Shown here: one piece after another, positions 35,220 to 48,191 of the stretch
Layout: every line of letters begins with the position of its first letter
How positions within the stretch are numbered: the stretch's first letter is position 1
The notes under the pieces: model-generated
The model's database searches: none
The model's input: only the letters and a program-made list of their open reading frames with translations
Told to the model about the DNA's origin: nothing
Assembly: GCF_900496995.4 (NCBI RefSeq)
Contig: NC_044007.1
Location: forward strand, 74,314,742-74,378,741
DNA length: 64,000 nt
Source of the DNA: Aquila chrysaetos chrysaetos
Lineage: Eukaryota > Chordata > Aves > Accipitriformes > Accipitridae
Reading direction: 5' to 3'
Program-made: the position numbers and the translations under genes

Positions 35220-36166
35220 TTGATTTTGGTATTTTCCCCCAAGTCAAGTCTGGTTTTTGCCCGTGACCATAATTGGTGAGTGATCCCTCCCTGTCCTTGT
35301 CACGAGCTTGTTGTTATATTTTCTCCTCTCCATCCCACCGGGGTGGAGGAGTGAGCGAACGGCCTCGTGGTGCTTTGTTGTCAGCTGGGCTTACACCACG
35401 ACACTAAACCCTAGTTCATTGAACACCAATTCCTTCCTAGAAGGGAACGGAGAGGTAGAAGGCTCTCCAGGCAGAAGGAGAGGAGAGCGCAAGGTGGATG
35501 GCTCTTGACCTCCCTTATACTGTATGGCAGTTTGGAGAACATTGTATGGATTTCTGTGGCCTGCTTTGTGCCCTTTTACTGTCTTAACCTTTGCAAGTTT
35601 GACTGTAAGGTCTTTAAGGACAGCCTGTTGACCCCGTTTAAAGAATTTGTGCAATACATAGGACTATGGGGCTCCCTGATTTCCTGTGATAAAAAATAGG
35701 ATGGAGTTGGGGTGAAAGTAGTCTAAGAGGAATAGGCTAGTTGCTCTACCCCTTCTATCTGTGAGTATAACCCCAAAGTTTTGTTTGTTTTGCTCCTCTT
35801 CTGTGCTGAATGCTGGTTTGCTCATGAGGGGAGTGTGGCTACACAATTCTGCTGCGTGGCTGGCTTCTAACATCAGCTCATGGGGGGAAATGTCTGACTT
35901 CTTGCCCAGCTGAAGTTATTGTTGTGGACTGACCTAAGGTGAAACATTAGCTTTAAAATAATTCTGCCCTTCAAACATAGGCATGAATTCCACAGGGTCT
36001 CACTGGAAGTTACAGGAAAATATTTCCCACAGTTGCTTTTCCCAGTTAGAGTGTAGGGGGCTTCAACAGGAACCTAAGGAACTAAATCACATCCTCAACC
36101 CAGATGAGCCTCTGCCTTAGGCTTTGGTGGGATGCTGGACACCTGACCCAGCACTCCCAGGTCTCT

Positions 36167-36221
36167 TCCAAAGCATGTTGAAGGTAATGGTTACATTATC
36201 ATTAACTCAATGGGCTTTAAA
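36167..36221. repeat. palindromic amniote repeat relic, both arms
   Basis: CCAAAGCATGTTGAAGGTAA and CATTAACTCAATGGGCTTTA are near reverse complements and match the CCAAAGCCCATTGAAGTCAA..TTGACTTCAATGGGCTTT pattern common in amniote genomes. It is MITE-like and non-coding. Confidence 0.45.
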
Positions 36222-37241
36222 CTATTCTCTCAATTTCCTTTGCTTAGTTCACACTTTGACAGCTCAGTGGAAAGGAAAGACCTGGACTTTTATCTCAGCA
36301 GCACAGATATACAAAAGAGAGTTTTACTCTGAGAAAGGCATAAGTGGCATTGTCTCCCGCTCTCCCTCGGTAGTATGGCATTTGTGATTCACACCATTTG
36401 TTCCTCAGTCACACACAAACATGCAGCTCGTGGAGTGGAGAGAGACAACCTCAGAAAACAGAACAAAGTATCACTGCTGATGGTGTGCAAATTATTTTAA
36501 ATCTAAAGCCTAACAAGGAGACTTTAGAAATAATGGTATGTGTACTAGTTTGATGGAGCTTTTAGCTCAAGTTTGCTTTCCTAAATTTGTTCTGTAGCAC
36601 AGAAAGGAAAGATGCAAGGAACAGTTAAGTGTAAATGCAGATATATTGGATCTGGCAAGCTTTTTGACTGTGAAACAGTAAACTCAAAAGCAAATCCTTT
36701 CTTTAGCATTATTGTCAATCAGTCAACAGGGAAAGCTATCCAAGCCGTTGATCACCTCAAATGAACATCTTTTAGCACTGCATTGAAAAACAATTCTGTT
36801 TCAAGAGTTTCTGTCAGTAAAAAACAGCCCTGAAACAATGTCCAAAAGCTGTTCAGAAGAACAATGAGAAAAGAATAACTATATAGGAGATGTGGAACAA
36901 TGCAGCATGTGATGAGCAGGACAGATCTTTAGGAAAGAAAACTGTTTAATAAAGCATTTATTAATTCTCACTGTATCCTTCCCAAGATGTAAAGGAACAG
37001 TGAACTTCTCTAAATAACACTGCATTAAGTGCTGCATTTTTAGAAATGTTTGGTGTGCAAATTTCACTTAACAAATGACTTTATCTGCCATGATTAAAAA
37101 AATATTCTATTCATTTTTTCATTAAACTTTAAGTTAATTCCAAAGTTACAAAACACATTTTCTTACTGAGCTCTCCTCTGCTAATCCAGGCATTTGAATA
37201 CAAGGTGGTGTAAACAGACAACTTCAAATACTGCAGTGAAC

Positions 37242-37264
37242 TTTTTTTTTTTTTTTTTTTTTTT
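37242..37264 (+). repeat. poly(T) run (T23)
   Basis: Twenty-three T residues directly upstream of ATGCAG. The run forms the pyrimidine tract of the following exon-like segment. Confidence 0.9.
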
Positions 37265-37270
37265 ATGCAG

Positions 37271-37319
37271 GGTCCTTCATCAGTGGATTTTATTAGGAGC
37301 TCTGTAGAAGAACATAATG
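37271..37319 (+). other. 49-nt exon-like segment
   Basis: Preceded by T23 plus ATGCAG and followed by a strong donor, AATG|GTGAGTA. Open in phase 0 as GPSSVDFIRSSVEEHN plus one trailing nt. The acceptor depends on a simple T-run, which may be accidental. The product is unknown. Confidence 0.25.
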
Positions 37320-39300
37320 GTGAGTATGCCATGTCACAGGCCAGGGCACTGCTCTTATATCCTGATACAAAAATAAAGGTTCCTCTGAACTGTAGCAGTA
37401 GCTGGTGTAGCATATGCTGTATGCGGGCGGTACTGTTATTCTGCTTCCATGTTATGTTGCAACTTATATTTTTCATATCATAAGCCTGTTAAACCCTAAT
37501 CCTCCTTGTCCCTCACCTTCCACTCAGTTCACCATCTAAATCTTAGGAATCGTTATGCACTCATCCCATTCAGGGTGACCGATGACTTGCTCACTGCCAG
37601 GCCACTTTACACCAGCCAGCATCAGCTCCTGAAGGCTGCACCTGGACTGCTGTGAAATGAGCTCAAAGAATAAAATACGAATAAAACTTAGGATCAGGCC
37701 TATCAAAAATGGCTAACGGTTTTGGATGTAAAGATTGCTCGGACTCTTCAAAAGGGCTTTGAATGAAGGATGAAAACTTTAGATGCTTCAGCCTGGCAGG
37801 TTTAGTAGTTTTCCATGAAAAAGTCAGGTTTTCTTCTTCATTATCTACAGCTAAGACATCCCAGAAAGGGACTGTATGTCAATAGTCTATGTTAAAAATA
37901 TACTAAGGTATGATAACATTTTGGGAGAAATGGTGCATATTGCTTTTCATGCATAAAACAAATTACTAACTATTGAGAAGCAGTAATATTATGCCCTTAA
38001 TATGATGCCTTTGCTATTCTTCCTGACTGAATGGCAACACCCCAGTAATGTATTTATGTAGTACTGCTGTTACAGTGGTTTTCAGCTTTGTGATTTGGGA
38101 GAAAAAAACCCACTTTTTATAACCATAAACATTCTCCATGGGTTTTCTGGAACTGTTAAAAATTTCCTATATTCCCCTTGTTAGATGCTTTAGTATCTCC
38201 TGTCTCCATATCACTGTATCTCCCGTTCTCAGGAGATACATAGACTTAAAACCAGTGGCCTGAATGTGCCACTGTTTAGTGAAATAATAGTCAGGAAACT
38301 TGAAACTCTGAAACGTGCTTTGTAAAAGAGTAGTTGACTCCAAAATATTAGTTACAATAGGAGGATCAAGACATACTTTCAAAAGGAAATGGACAACTGA
38401 ATTCCAAACTACTTTGAATATCCTACTATGGACATTGACATTTGTTATTTAGCCAGCTATATCCTGAACAAAAATGCTAATCATAAATGGTTCAGTGATG
38501 CATAGTAACAGATGTAAGAAACCTGTCATGTCTGCTAATGCTGATTCTTTGCATGTGCAAGCAACTATTAAGTCAGTACATTACAAATTTGAAATGTCAG
38601 TGAAAGTTCAGGCACGTGTCATAATCATCTTCATAGGCCAGACCCATGCATTGATTTAAGCTGTAAAAAAAATCACTCTGGCTACTTTCGATCATTTACT
38701 GTGATCTAATGCTGTTTTAGATTCAGTTGCAAAGCTGGGAAACTAAAAGTAAAGAGAAACTTTCCAAGACAAACCATAGCTGTCTGAGAATGATTTTATT
38801 TTTATTTTTTTTTTTAACTCTAAGGCTAAAGATTGACACCTTCAAAGTAACACAAAAGTTAGTGGTTATTGAAATTTTTAGTTTTCTGGTTAGAGATATC
38901 TATAAAGACCTTGTTGCCACATTTTATTGTAGTTACTACTTTTCCTGTTCTTGAAAATGCCTGCTTTTCCACTTGTCTCCTCACACTTGCCTTTTTCCTC
39001 CTATGCTCATTTCAGCCTGGTCCTCTCTTTATACTTTTGCACTGAGTAAAATTCAGTCAGAGAGAGAGAAGAAATAAAAAGGTTAGAGAAAAGAAACAAA
39101 CTATTATTGAAACTGTTCACTAGGTGCAACTATTCACCTGGAGCCATTCAACTGCAACTGCTTTGAATCCCTTCGAAGTGCCATTCAAACTTTTAGTTGC
39201 ACTCACCTCAGTAAATAATGCTCTTTGAACCCAGGCTCAGGGCACAAATGAACAATGAAAGAAGATGGTACCAGGCAAAAAGAAAAAACTGTCAGAAGCA

Positions 39301-39330
39301 GAGGCTAGAAGGGACCATCCAGGCCACAGA
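39301..39330 (-). repeat. tiny old CR1-like fragment
   Basis: GAGGCTAGAAGGGACCATCC matches the antisense 3' end of old CR1-type elements (AGGCTAGAAGGGACCATC..). Only about 30 nt are recognisable. Confidence 0.35.
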
Positions 39331-42300
39331 TTAAAATTTCTTTCCACTGCATGCAGACAACTCTTATCATTCTTTTTACATACATTTGCAAATTTGATTT
39401 TAAAATCTGTTTAGTTTCTTGTCCCAATCATTTATACTCTAGAGATTAATTTGTTAAAAAAAAAAAAAAAAAGTAATTTCCATTATAATTTTTATTCATC
39501 CCTACAGGAAAAACAGGCATATGACTACACCACATTTGGCCCCCTCTATCCTACCAAGTCTTCCATACCCTCAAATGCCTGCACACGGTGCCCATACCAT
39601 GCACGTGAAACGCAGCATGCACGTCATCCTATAAATACCACTTTGGAGGGCTGAAACAAAGCCCTCGTATTATTTTGGTGCTTGGAGCTGGAAAAAAACC
39701 CCAAACACAAAAGCAGTAATTATGTTTAAGCACTGCAGATGTAGCACATGCAGCCAGGAGGAGACCAAGCTGAACACCAGGCAGTGTGGACAGGGCCAGT
39801 CTACTCCCGTGGCCCCAGTCTTCGCCTGGGGATTTAGGGTTGACTAAGTGGGGCACTGGCCTCGCCAGGGTAGGTACAGTCAGAGTGGTATCCAGCTACT
39901 AGAATAACTGCTTCTAACCTAATACACAGCTTTCTGTGCCTCCCTCTAATTGTTTTAGGACTTTATGCATATTTCTCTTTCTGTCAGTACAAACTTCTGC
40001 CAAAGGCCACTGTCATTTTAACATGCCATGAAATTTTGTCTCTATAAAAACAACAAAAAAAGGTTAGTTCCAGCTAGTACTGAATGTTACAAACTAATAT
40101 GCAAGTAATTTTGGTAACCTTTAGTCTTTTTCCTCTTACCTACAGCTATATTTTAAAAAATGAAGTTTTGAGACCTAAACTGATGTCAAAGGAATTGGCT
40201 ACAAATGTAAGGGAAATTGTGTCAATATTTGGCTTTTTTCAATTGATCCAAATGTCATTTAGATGGGATTGTCACTCACTTCACTATAACTGAGCCAGGT
40301 CTTGACAATGTTACTGAGACCTCAGTCTTAAGAAGTGAGTAAATGCTGAATAAAGACTTCAGAACTTCTCTGTGAAGACATCTAGTGAATGGACTCAGCA
40401 ATAACTTGTGAATTGAAATAGTTTAACATAATTTGGTGGACAAAAAAATAGGAGGGATGAACAGAGAAACAGATTGTTTTGTTTTGTTTTTTAAAATAAA
40501 CTTGGTAAATTTGATATGGTATTCTTTGTACCTGTTGAAAAAAAGAAAAACCTTAGAGGGATGATAATCCATTCATCTGATTGCCACATTTTTTTTGCCT
40601 CTATCAATTAATTCTTTTTTCAAGCTGTGATCATCTGTGTTTGAACTGAATACACCATCAATCAGTCAGTCGATCATGCAGCTCATGCAGCTGAATGGCC
40701 ATTTAGGGGAACAGCTTATCACTGCAGTTGGTAAGCAAGCAAGTTAAAGGGTAGGTAAGAAATGCAAGTGGAAAAATATATTCTGCATTTGGCAAGTGAT
40801 TAAATCATACATAATTTTAATTAAAATTTATATAGAAAACAGTAATTGTAATCATTTACAATTGCAGTTGTGATAAATTATTAAAACATCCCAGTGATTT
40901 AGATTCTAAATATATCAGTTGCTAATGCCTAACATATTCTATCTGTTCATTATTTGTGTAAACAAGTTTCTGTGGCACTTGTCATTTGTCTGCCTCCAGA
41001 ACATCAGTGTTATATGAAATAGTGGAAGGTGACTGCAAGACAGCCAGTAGGTCTTTCAGTACAGTGGGGATGGGGCAGATGTTCTCGTTGCATCTAACTA
41101 ACCCCACAGTTGCTGTATTTGGTGGGACTTTATATCTGTGTCAGAATCTCACTTTAGTTAGGAAGGGTGGGATCTAGTGATTTCTGTTTGGAATTAAGCA
41201 GTGTAAAAGAATTTGGATCATGATCAGATCATGACTGTGTTTCACAGCCATAATGTGAGCTGCTAGTAGTTGCTCTATTGTAACTGCAGCGTCTTTAGAT
41301 TCTTTTTCAGTTCATATTAATGTAATTAGGAAGATGGGCTGGACGGGCAGAACATCAGCTTCACTTTTATAATCTGTAGATCAAGAGGAGGGAAAACTGG
41401 CCATACTTTGGTTTTTTGCTCTCCCAAAATTCAAAACGATGCAGCAGGCCCTAAATGAGTTCTTCAAGCCTATATCTACATTAGCTAGCACTGCAGCCAT
41501 GTAGAACCAGACAAGTAAAGTGAAATACCAACAGTAGACATCTCTAGAGGGTGTACTTAGAACTTGCTTTGCTCTGATCCTGCAGACCGATGCCTGTTAC
41601 TGGCTGGAGCCCATTAGTTTTGCTCCTGGAGAGAATCTCCAGGTTTAGTTTCACCTGAAATAAATCCAGTGTGTGCACTGAAATGTCAAATGAAGTGTGG
41701 CAAGTGGGGACATTTGGGAGATTCACGTCAAAAGTGTACTTCTGATCTGAACTGAAATGTAGCATAAATGCACCCATAGGTAGGTAGTCAGTAGTGAAGT
41801 TTCTTGTAAATGCAGTGCTTCCAGAAAGGAAATTAATGAATTCTGCTGTCTAAGACAGAATCTATACGCTGCAAAGCTGGAAAAGCTTAGGCAGCTTGAA
41901 CAAACCACCTGAACAAACTAAACAAACCACCTTCAAAAGATGTATTTCCAGGTCTTTGTCAGCACTAGATATTTGGCTTCTTTTGAATCAAAGCTTTGCA
42001 GTTTAATATTTTACTTATAAGAACAACAATGTCTTTTTCGTTTGTCAGTCTGTGTTTATAAAAAGATACTTCAGATACAGCTTCAGATTTAACTTAAGCT
42101 TTTAATATTTCACTAAAATGTATTGATAAGTGTCATGGTGAACAGTAAGTTAAAGCAAAAGTGCATCACTTCTAAGTTAAATAAGGATGAGGTTGATACA
42201 CATAGATAATTGTGAACTATTATGCAGAGAATTGGTTCTGTTCATGGATGTTCCCCTAGTGCTGAAGCTAATGTAGCTGCATGCACAATGTTATTTCGCA

Positions 42301-45300
42301 ACTGTAAATATAACCCATGACCAGATGAAAATAGAGACTATTCAAGCATAGGAACGGCATAGTTCATGTTAAGGTGTTTTTGCTATTTGAACTCTCCTTA
42401 TTGCCCGAGTGGGGGTTGTTCAAGGTCTTTCAAAGAAGTCATATGGTGGAGTCTTAAAAAAAATAATTTTGGACATTTTGTTTATTGTCACAAAAAAAGT
42501 GGTCTCTCAAAGAACTGTTCTTTTCTGAAATAATTTCTAAGCATCTTAAAAAGGAATACCCTCTGTATTCTGGCTTTTATTTAAGTCTTATTTATGAATG
42601 ATTAATTTTGGTGACTTAATTTCCAGTTTCATTCTGCACTTGTTTGCTGTCATAAGCTCAGTGTAGCCCATGGTACAAACATATTTGAAGGCTTTTGTGA
42701 AAAGCCAGTATGAGCTACACTGTTGTGATGGGTAACTTAAGAGCACAAGCCTCTGAAAAGCTAAGATCATCATACACATACTAGGCAGTCATCAAAAAAT
42801 ATTGGAATATTTTTAAAGCAGAAAAAGCCCAAGTTTTATACTCCAGAACTTTGTTAGATAAAGTGTTCTTTTGTGCAATTTAGAATTTCCTTTTTATTCC
42901 TTTTACATTTCTGCAGAATATACTGTATGCTTTTGCAGTAGTGCAGTGCAGGTTTAAAGCTCACTCTTCATAGTGAACATCAGCCATGTGGAAAACTACA
43001 GAAAATAAAATTCCTGCATATTCTGGTATGTTTCTTGTGAAAGGATATTTTATTACAAGGATCAGTTTACAAATTATGCTTTGGTTTTATTCCTTTTTTT
43101 TTTTTTTTTTTGTACACGTGATTCCATATCTATTCATTTTTTCACTTCATCTGTGGAAGCTAGATCACAACAGCTGCTAAAATAGTGACGAAAACCAGTG
43201 ATATTAAGCCTGTTCTGCCTTTCAAATTTCCATCAGAATTTTTAGCAAAATTAGAGTTATGCATTTGTACAGGTATGTGAGCGTAAAATGTTCACTGTTA
43301 AATGTACATAAATATAATGAGTCTGATTATTTAACGGATGAGTTGTCTAAACTGATTTTTATAACACAATGTTAGTTCTTTAAGGCTGAGTAGGGATCTT
43401 ATTTGATATGGCAGAATGTCAGCATGGGAAAAATGAACATTCTCATGTTCTGCGAAATACAACGTATGTGCAAGGATGTTATATTATTTCCCAGTTTCTT
43501 TCAAATACATTAAAACAAACAAACAAATAAATTACAAGCACAGGCATTTTCATCCAAAGTTTACAAAAAAAAAAAAAAAAAATCAATCCTCTTATCCAAC
43601 ATAATAACACAGAAAGTAATGATTACTCTAAGAAGGTATATGTATACACAGATAGAGGAGCTCTGCTTGCCTCCATTATTTGTGAGAAAATAAACATTCT
43701 TCACAAAGAAGAGTTGCTTTTTCTTAGGTCAGTAGTGGATTACTTCCCTTGAACACTACTGAAGTGTGAAACTGTAGAGGGATAATACCCCTATTTTTCC
43801 TTTAACCTAGCATATTGCTAAATGACAGTTCTTCTGAAGTGTTAGTAACTGATGTGATAGGATTGAAATAATAAGCATCTGCCAATCTGGGGAAGATATC
43901 AGCAAGGAACCCCCACCCTACAGATGTTGCTACTGTAATATTCACAGACAGTATCAGTCTACTAGGTGAAATGCATGGAATGGGTTGAAAAATTGACCCC
44001 TCATATTTTAGTAGTGAAACTGGTTAAAATAATTGCTTACAGAATTAGCTTATACTTTGTTGCTACACAGACATATTAATGAAAAGGAGTTTGTTGTAAT
44101 TTAAGAAAATTGTTGAAGCATCTGCAGGTCATACCTGTTTCAGCAGAAGTATATTTTTTCTTCCTCGGGGATCTGTTCTTTAGTTTATAAACTAGCAGGT
44201 CCTTGGAATAGATGTTTCATGTGTTCTGATTCTGTATTTAATAAGATGAGCTCTAATCAAGGCCTGGAGTGAAGTTGCCTACTGTTGCTACCATCAAAGG
44301 AAGAAATATTTTTGATGTTGTATCTATAAATGAATCTGAATTGCTGTGTTCCTAATTTCCCATTATAATGAAGAAAACTAGAGATAATTTGCATATTTTG
44401 TGTTTATGCATATATTGCAAGCCCCCCCTCTTTAATTAGTGCTTGATAGAACTGAGTTGAAGGAGTTAAAGATTTGCATGTCATTAACAACTATCCTCTA
44501 AAAATGGACTTCATGGCTGGGAACAACAGTAAAATGCTCTACTTGTTTACAATACCAAATGTATTTGAAAAAGGAAGATCTGTGGTGGTGGCGGGTTTGT
44601 GTCCTATGCCACCATCAAGCCTAGAGCCCTCATGTCCTAGTACATGTGGCCATCAATTGGTGGCTGGATTAACCGTAGGTATGATTCTGTGGTTGTCTTG
44701 GACAATCCATCGTCTGTTTGTGAATGACAAAGAGGCAGCAAGCTCCGTGCCATCATAACTTTTTTGATCACAGTTATTCTCACAGGTCTTAGAGAACTGA
44801 TGGTGGAGTGAATGGTGGACGTGCTCTCCTATCCTTGGAACTCACACAACGCTAAGTACAGCCAAAGGGTGCAGAGGCTCCACGGGCCCTCGGTAAAAAT
44901 GGTCCCTGAGAGCCCGTCAGTCATCTTGGTTTCATATCCTACTTCCCTCCTGCATTTATTTGTCTTAAAAGTCCTTCCGCTCCTGCTGCCTGTCAAAGAA
45001 ATTTTGTTACAGTAGTCTTTTTATCTGCTTCGCTTATGCAACTTCTTCAGAATTGCAGAATAAGATACTTAATGGTTGAAGTATGAACAGTTGCTATCTT
45101 TCCTTAACACATAGCATGTTGATCACTTCATCAGTTCTGTAAAGCACCTGTGGCAAAGAACACGTCACAGTGTGTGAAATCTTGGCAGTTTATCTTCTTT
45201 CTTCTCTTGTTGGCAGATGTGTCCTCAAACTCATCTCGTGTTGCAGGCTGCCTGGCTCACTTATGAGGGTGCAATGCTTGTACCTGAATGGGAGTGCAAG

Positions 45301-47198
45301 GTTTAGCACGTTTTCAAAATGTTCTTTTGTGCATCCATGTTGTCATTGTAATTTGTTGTCTATTCACCTTTTCCAATGTTTGCATCACAGCCTAGATTGT
45401 GTTTCCGTGTAATGTAATGTGACACTGTGTTAATACTTTGGTTCTTGGTGCCTTTTTTAGCTGCTGAGCCGCTCTGCATATTTTGATTGCTCAATCTTGG
45501 CACATTCTGTCCTGAGTTATATGATGCTTTTATCCTTCTGTTTATCTGGCAGACCTGGATTATTTAATTTTCCCTGTAAGATTCTTATTTCATTTAATGA
45601 CCCATTTTTTTCCCATTTTTTCCACAGTTTTTTTCTTGTTTCCTCAATTATTTTTTTTGTATTATTTACTTTTTTCTTCATTCCTCATTTTATAAACAAT
45701 ATATTTGTAAATAAAAAAGTGGATCCTAACTTTCAAGTTCAGGCAATGTTATCAGTTCAGTGTGAAATGCTGTGCTGGTTAGTTTAATAAATAGCTTGAC
45801 AAAACGTTCAAGGTATTTCACAGACAATGCTTTGTACTGACTAATATATCTCATGAGGTATGTACTTTTGCTTGCTGGAGGTTGTTCCAAATTTATAAAA
45901 AAAGAGCTGTAAGCTGTGTCAAAGAGTCAAGCTGCAGGACATGTTTTCTTGAAATGTATGGTTAGGACATAGAAACAGTGACTTTCAGACATTTGCAGGT
46001 ATTTGCAGAAGGTAGGTGGGAAGGAGTTTATAAAATAATCTCTCCAGGAATAAATGTGAGAAACAATGAAAATATGGGGGGGGAAGGGGGATGAGGAGAG
46101 AAGGAGAGTGAAAAACATGAGGGAATAGACAAACGTTTACCTTCCTTTTGCTCTAATAGTTGTTGGAAGGGCCAATAACTTTAAAATGTGATGTTTTCTC
46201 TTGCACTGTATTTTGTCCCACGATGCCCTGAAGGCCTTCTAGCTCTCATAGAAGACAGTGCAGGAAAGTCCCCAGCATTTTCAGAAAACTCAGAATAAAA
46301 ACAATGAACAAAATTATCTTGCCCTTTGTAAATTGCTGTAAAATATATCACAGCAAATGCCTTTGGCTTTCCAACACATCTGCAGTTCCTGTTGATAAAC
46401 CAGTGCACCTCAATTCACTGGATACCCACCAATGCCTCTGTAAAACCAGTGGAAAAAGAATCAGGTAGGCCAGACTAGTAATAGTAATGTAATGGTAACA
46501 TAATAGGAGACCACACTGAAGTTAAACATGAGTTTGTGAAATTTATCAGAAAAGTATTTTCATTCTCAAGTCAGAAAAAGAGAATTAAATTAACTAAGAG
46601 GGTCTCACTGTAATCCCTTACTGTTCATGTTACTGGCTCTACCCTTGCTTACCTGGTCATGCAGTTACTGTCTGATAAAAACATAAATATAAGGCAGAGA
46701 TGCCTGAACTGTTTACATCATGGATGTACGTAGGTTTTTCAAGATTCTATTCACAACTTTAGGAGGAATAAACTTTTTTTAAAGGAAAGCTGAGGCTCAG
46801 AGACTTTTAGAAGTGAAGCCTGTATCAGGTATCTATTATGCTTCCAAACAAATGGTCAAAATAAGATGACCAAAAGCAGAACTTAGATATTCTAGTAAGA
46901 TTTGCATTTCTTTCTTGGGAAGTTCCAGCACATGAAGTACTCTCCTTACATGTGAAAATATACCTCCCATTTTGATTTCTGCTTTAGTCCAGTTGTGTTT
47001 TTCAATCCTCCTTGTGCATATTGAGCTTGTTTGCAATAACTGTTGATTTCACCAGTTACACTGACCTAAACCTACTGTGTCATGCTGGTATCTCAGGCAG
47101 ATAGGGGCAGTATTATTTTTTTCTTCTGGTTCTAAATTGCAGACACCCCACTTCACTGTTTGCTGGGTCTGGATGAAGGGAAGAGGAGGTTCCTGGGG

Positions 47199-47252
47199 AT
47201 CCAGCTCAATTCCTATTGATGCCAGTGGGAGTCTCTTCACTGCTTCAGTGGG
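47199..47252. repeat. amniote palindromic repeat relic
   Basis: CAGCTCAATTCCTATTGATG, CCAGTGGGAGTCTCTTCAC and TGCTTCAGTGGG follow the order of a common amniote palindromic repeat (CCATTGATGTCAATGGGAGTC.. CACTGACTTCAGTGGG). Confidence 0.45.
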
Positions 47253-47921
47253 AATATGATAGTACTTTATTACAATATAATCTTTTCCTTGTTGGAATCA
47301 TATCCCTGGCTCGTTTGTCATGTTCTGAATGTAAATGGATCAGGTGTGTGTGAGAGAGAGAGATACAGGGAGACTGACAGCAGCAGGGCGTAGTTTACGT
47401 TTCCCAACTGTGAAATAAACCTTGAAGTATCTTTTCTTCCACTGAACCTTTTTCTTCCATAAAGGATGATAAACCACACAAACTTTAAAAAGAATTTCCT
47501 AAAAAAAAAAAAGCGTCATTCATCGAAGAGCAGAGGTGCACTGGGTGTTAAGGCCTGTAGTCCAAACACATACACTGATAATACAAGAATAAAAGGTGCA
47601 GCAAACACGGTAGCAAATTTAACTAGCAGCATCATCTGTTAATTACTGATAAAAGTTTCTTGGTATTCAACAATGCGTTTGGCATCCTTAAAAAAAAATA
47701 ATAAAAATTGAAATGTTCTGAATACGGTGCACCGTGTTACACTGGACAGTTTCCAATGATAAGGCCTTGGCCATAAGTCAAGAGTCATGACTGCAGAGTG
47801 TCTCGGTACAATGTGACAACACATTTGGTGCTGGGGTATTTTTTCAGCTTTTTATTTGATTTGATGCCAAACATATCAGCTGTTAATTTAGATAGGCAAT
47901 ATCCCATCTCTTTTGAATTTA

Positions 47922-47979
47922 AAAAAAACCAAACAAAAAAACCCCCCAAAAAACCCCAAAAAAACCAAAACCAAAAAAG
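47922..47979 (+). repeat. A/C-rich low-complexity tract
   Basis: An alternation of A-runs and C-runs with no G or T over about 55 nt. It is simple sequence and reads as a spurious lysine/proline/asparagine-rich peptide. Confidence 0.85.
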
Positions 47980-48116
47980 GAAGCATGTGAGTAAGAACAA
48001 AACTATTTTCTCAAATTTGTAGGGAACTGAATGTTCCAAGGTCGCTTTTCTGTCATTTTGCTTCTCATTTCTTCTGTTCTTTTGTTAAACGTAACAAAGT
48101 GTTTATCCTCTTCTAG

Positions 48117-48191
48117 CTGTTCCCTGGATGCTCTGGTGCTCCTTGAAGATGTGACAACATTGTGTCTTGAGCTTCGTTACCAGAACAAATG
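48117..48191 (+). CDS. candidate internal coding exon, 75 nt, gene unknown
   Basis: A strong acceptor, GTTTATCCTCTTCTAG, ends at 48116; the donor AAATG|GTAAAG begins at 48192. The 75 nt are symmetric (1 leading nt, 24 codons, 2 trailing nt). The only open phase gives a soluble, helix-like peptide containing LDALVLLEDVTTLCLELRYQ. The composition resembles ordinary protein rather than translated AT-rich DNA. The other phases have early stops. The protein is not identified. Joining to the acceptor at 50651 is phase-compatible and would end two codons later. Confidence 0.35.

Larger units (their letters stand above)
34541..35403 (+). mobile_element. GC-rich avian ERV LTR, probably solo
   Basis: About 860 nt of GC- and CpG-rich sequence ending in CACCACGACA. 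Landmarks known from avian ERVL-type LTRs appear in order: GGCTCCTGTGAGGAGCTTCT near 34590, GGACCCGCCGCTGGCC near 34630, imperfect 42-46 nt tandem units at 34868-34988, CTGCGCCGCCGG near 35083, then TTTTAAGATTTGGGTTTATT, an ATTAAA poly(A) signal at 35214-35219, and the R/U5-like CCAAGTCAAGTCTGG and GGTGAGTGATCC. The start is uncertain, because no target duplication of CTAAA was found on the left. The long frames here on both strands are GC-rich shadows, not viral genes. Confidence 0.75.
35404..37270. other. non-coding stretch after the LTR
   Basis: No gene supported. The 87-codon frame at 36124-36387 shows no motif, and its middle overlaps a palindromic-repeat relic. Confidence 0.45.
37320..48116. 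other. long AT-rich stretch without a gene
   Basis: Only short overlapping frames are present. I see A/T homopolymer runs (A17 near 39455, T17 near 43097, A19 near 43564), an old CR1-like fragment at 39301, an inverted repeat at 40844-40863, a palindromic relic at 47199, a 29-nt splice-flanked minus segment at 39207-39235 and an A/C-rich tract near 47922-47979. Confidence 0.45.

Noticed and set aside
47798..48039. Lysine/proline/asparagine-rich plus frame and tryptophan/phenylalanine-rich minus frame
   Set aside because: Both are translations of the A/C-rich low-complexity tract.
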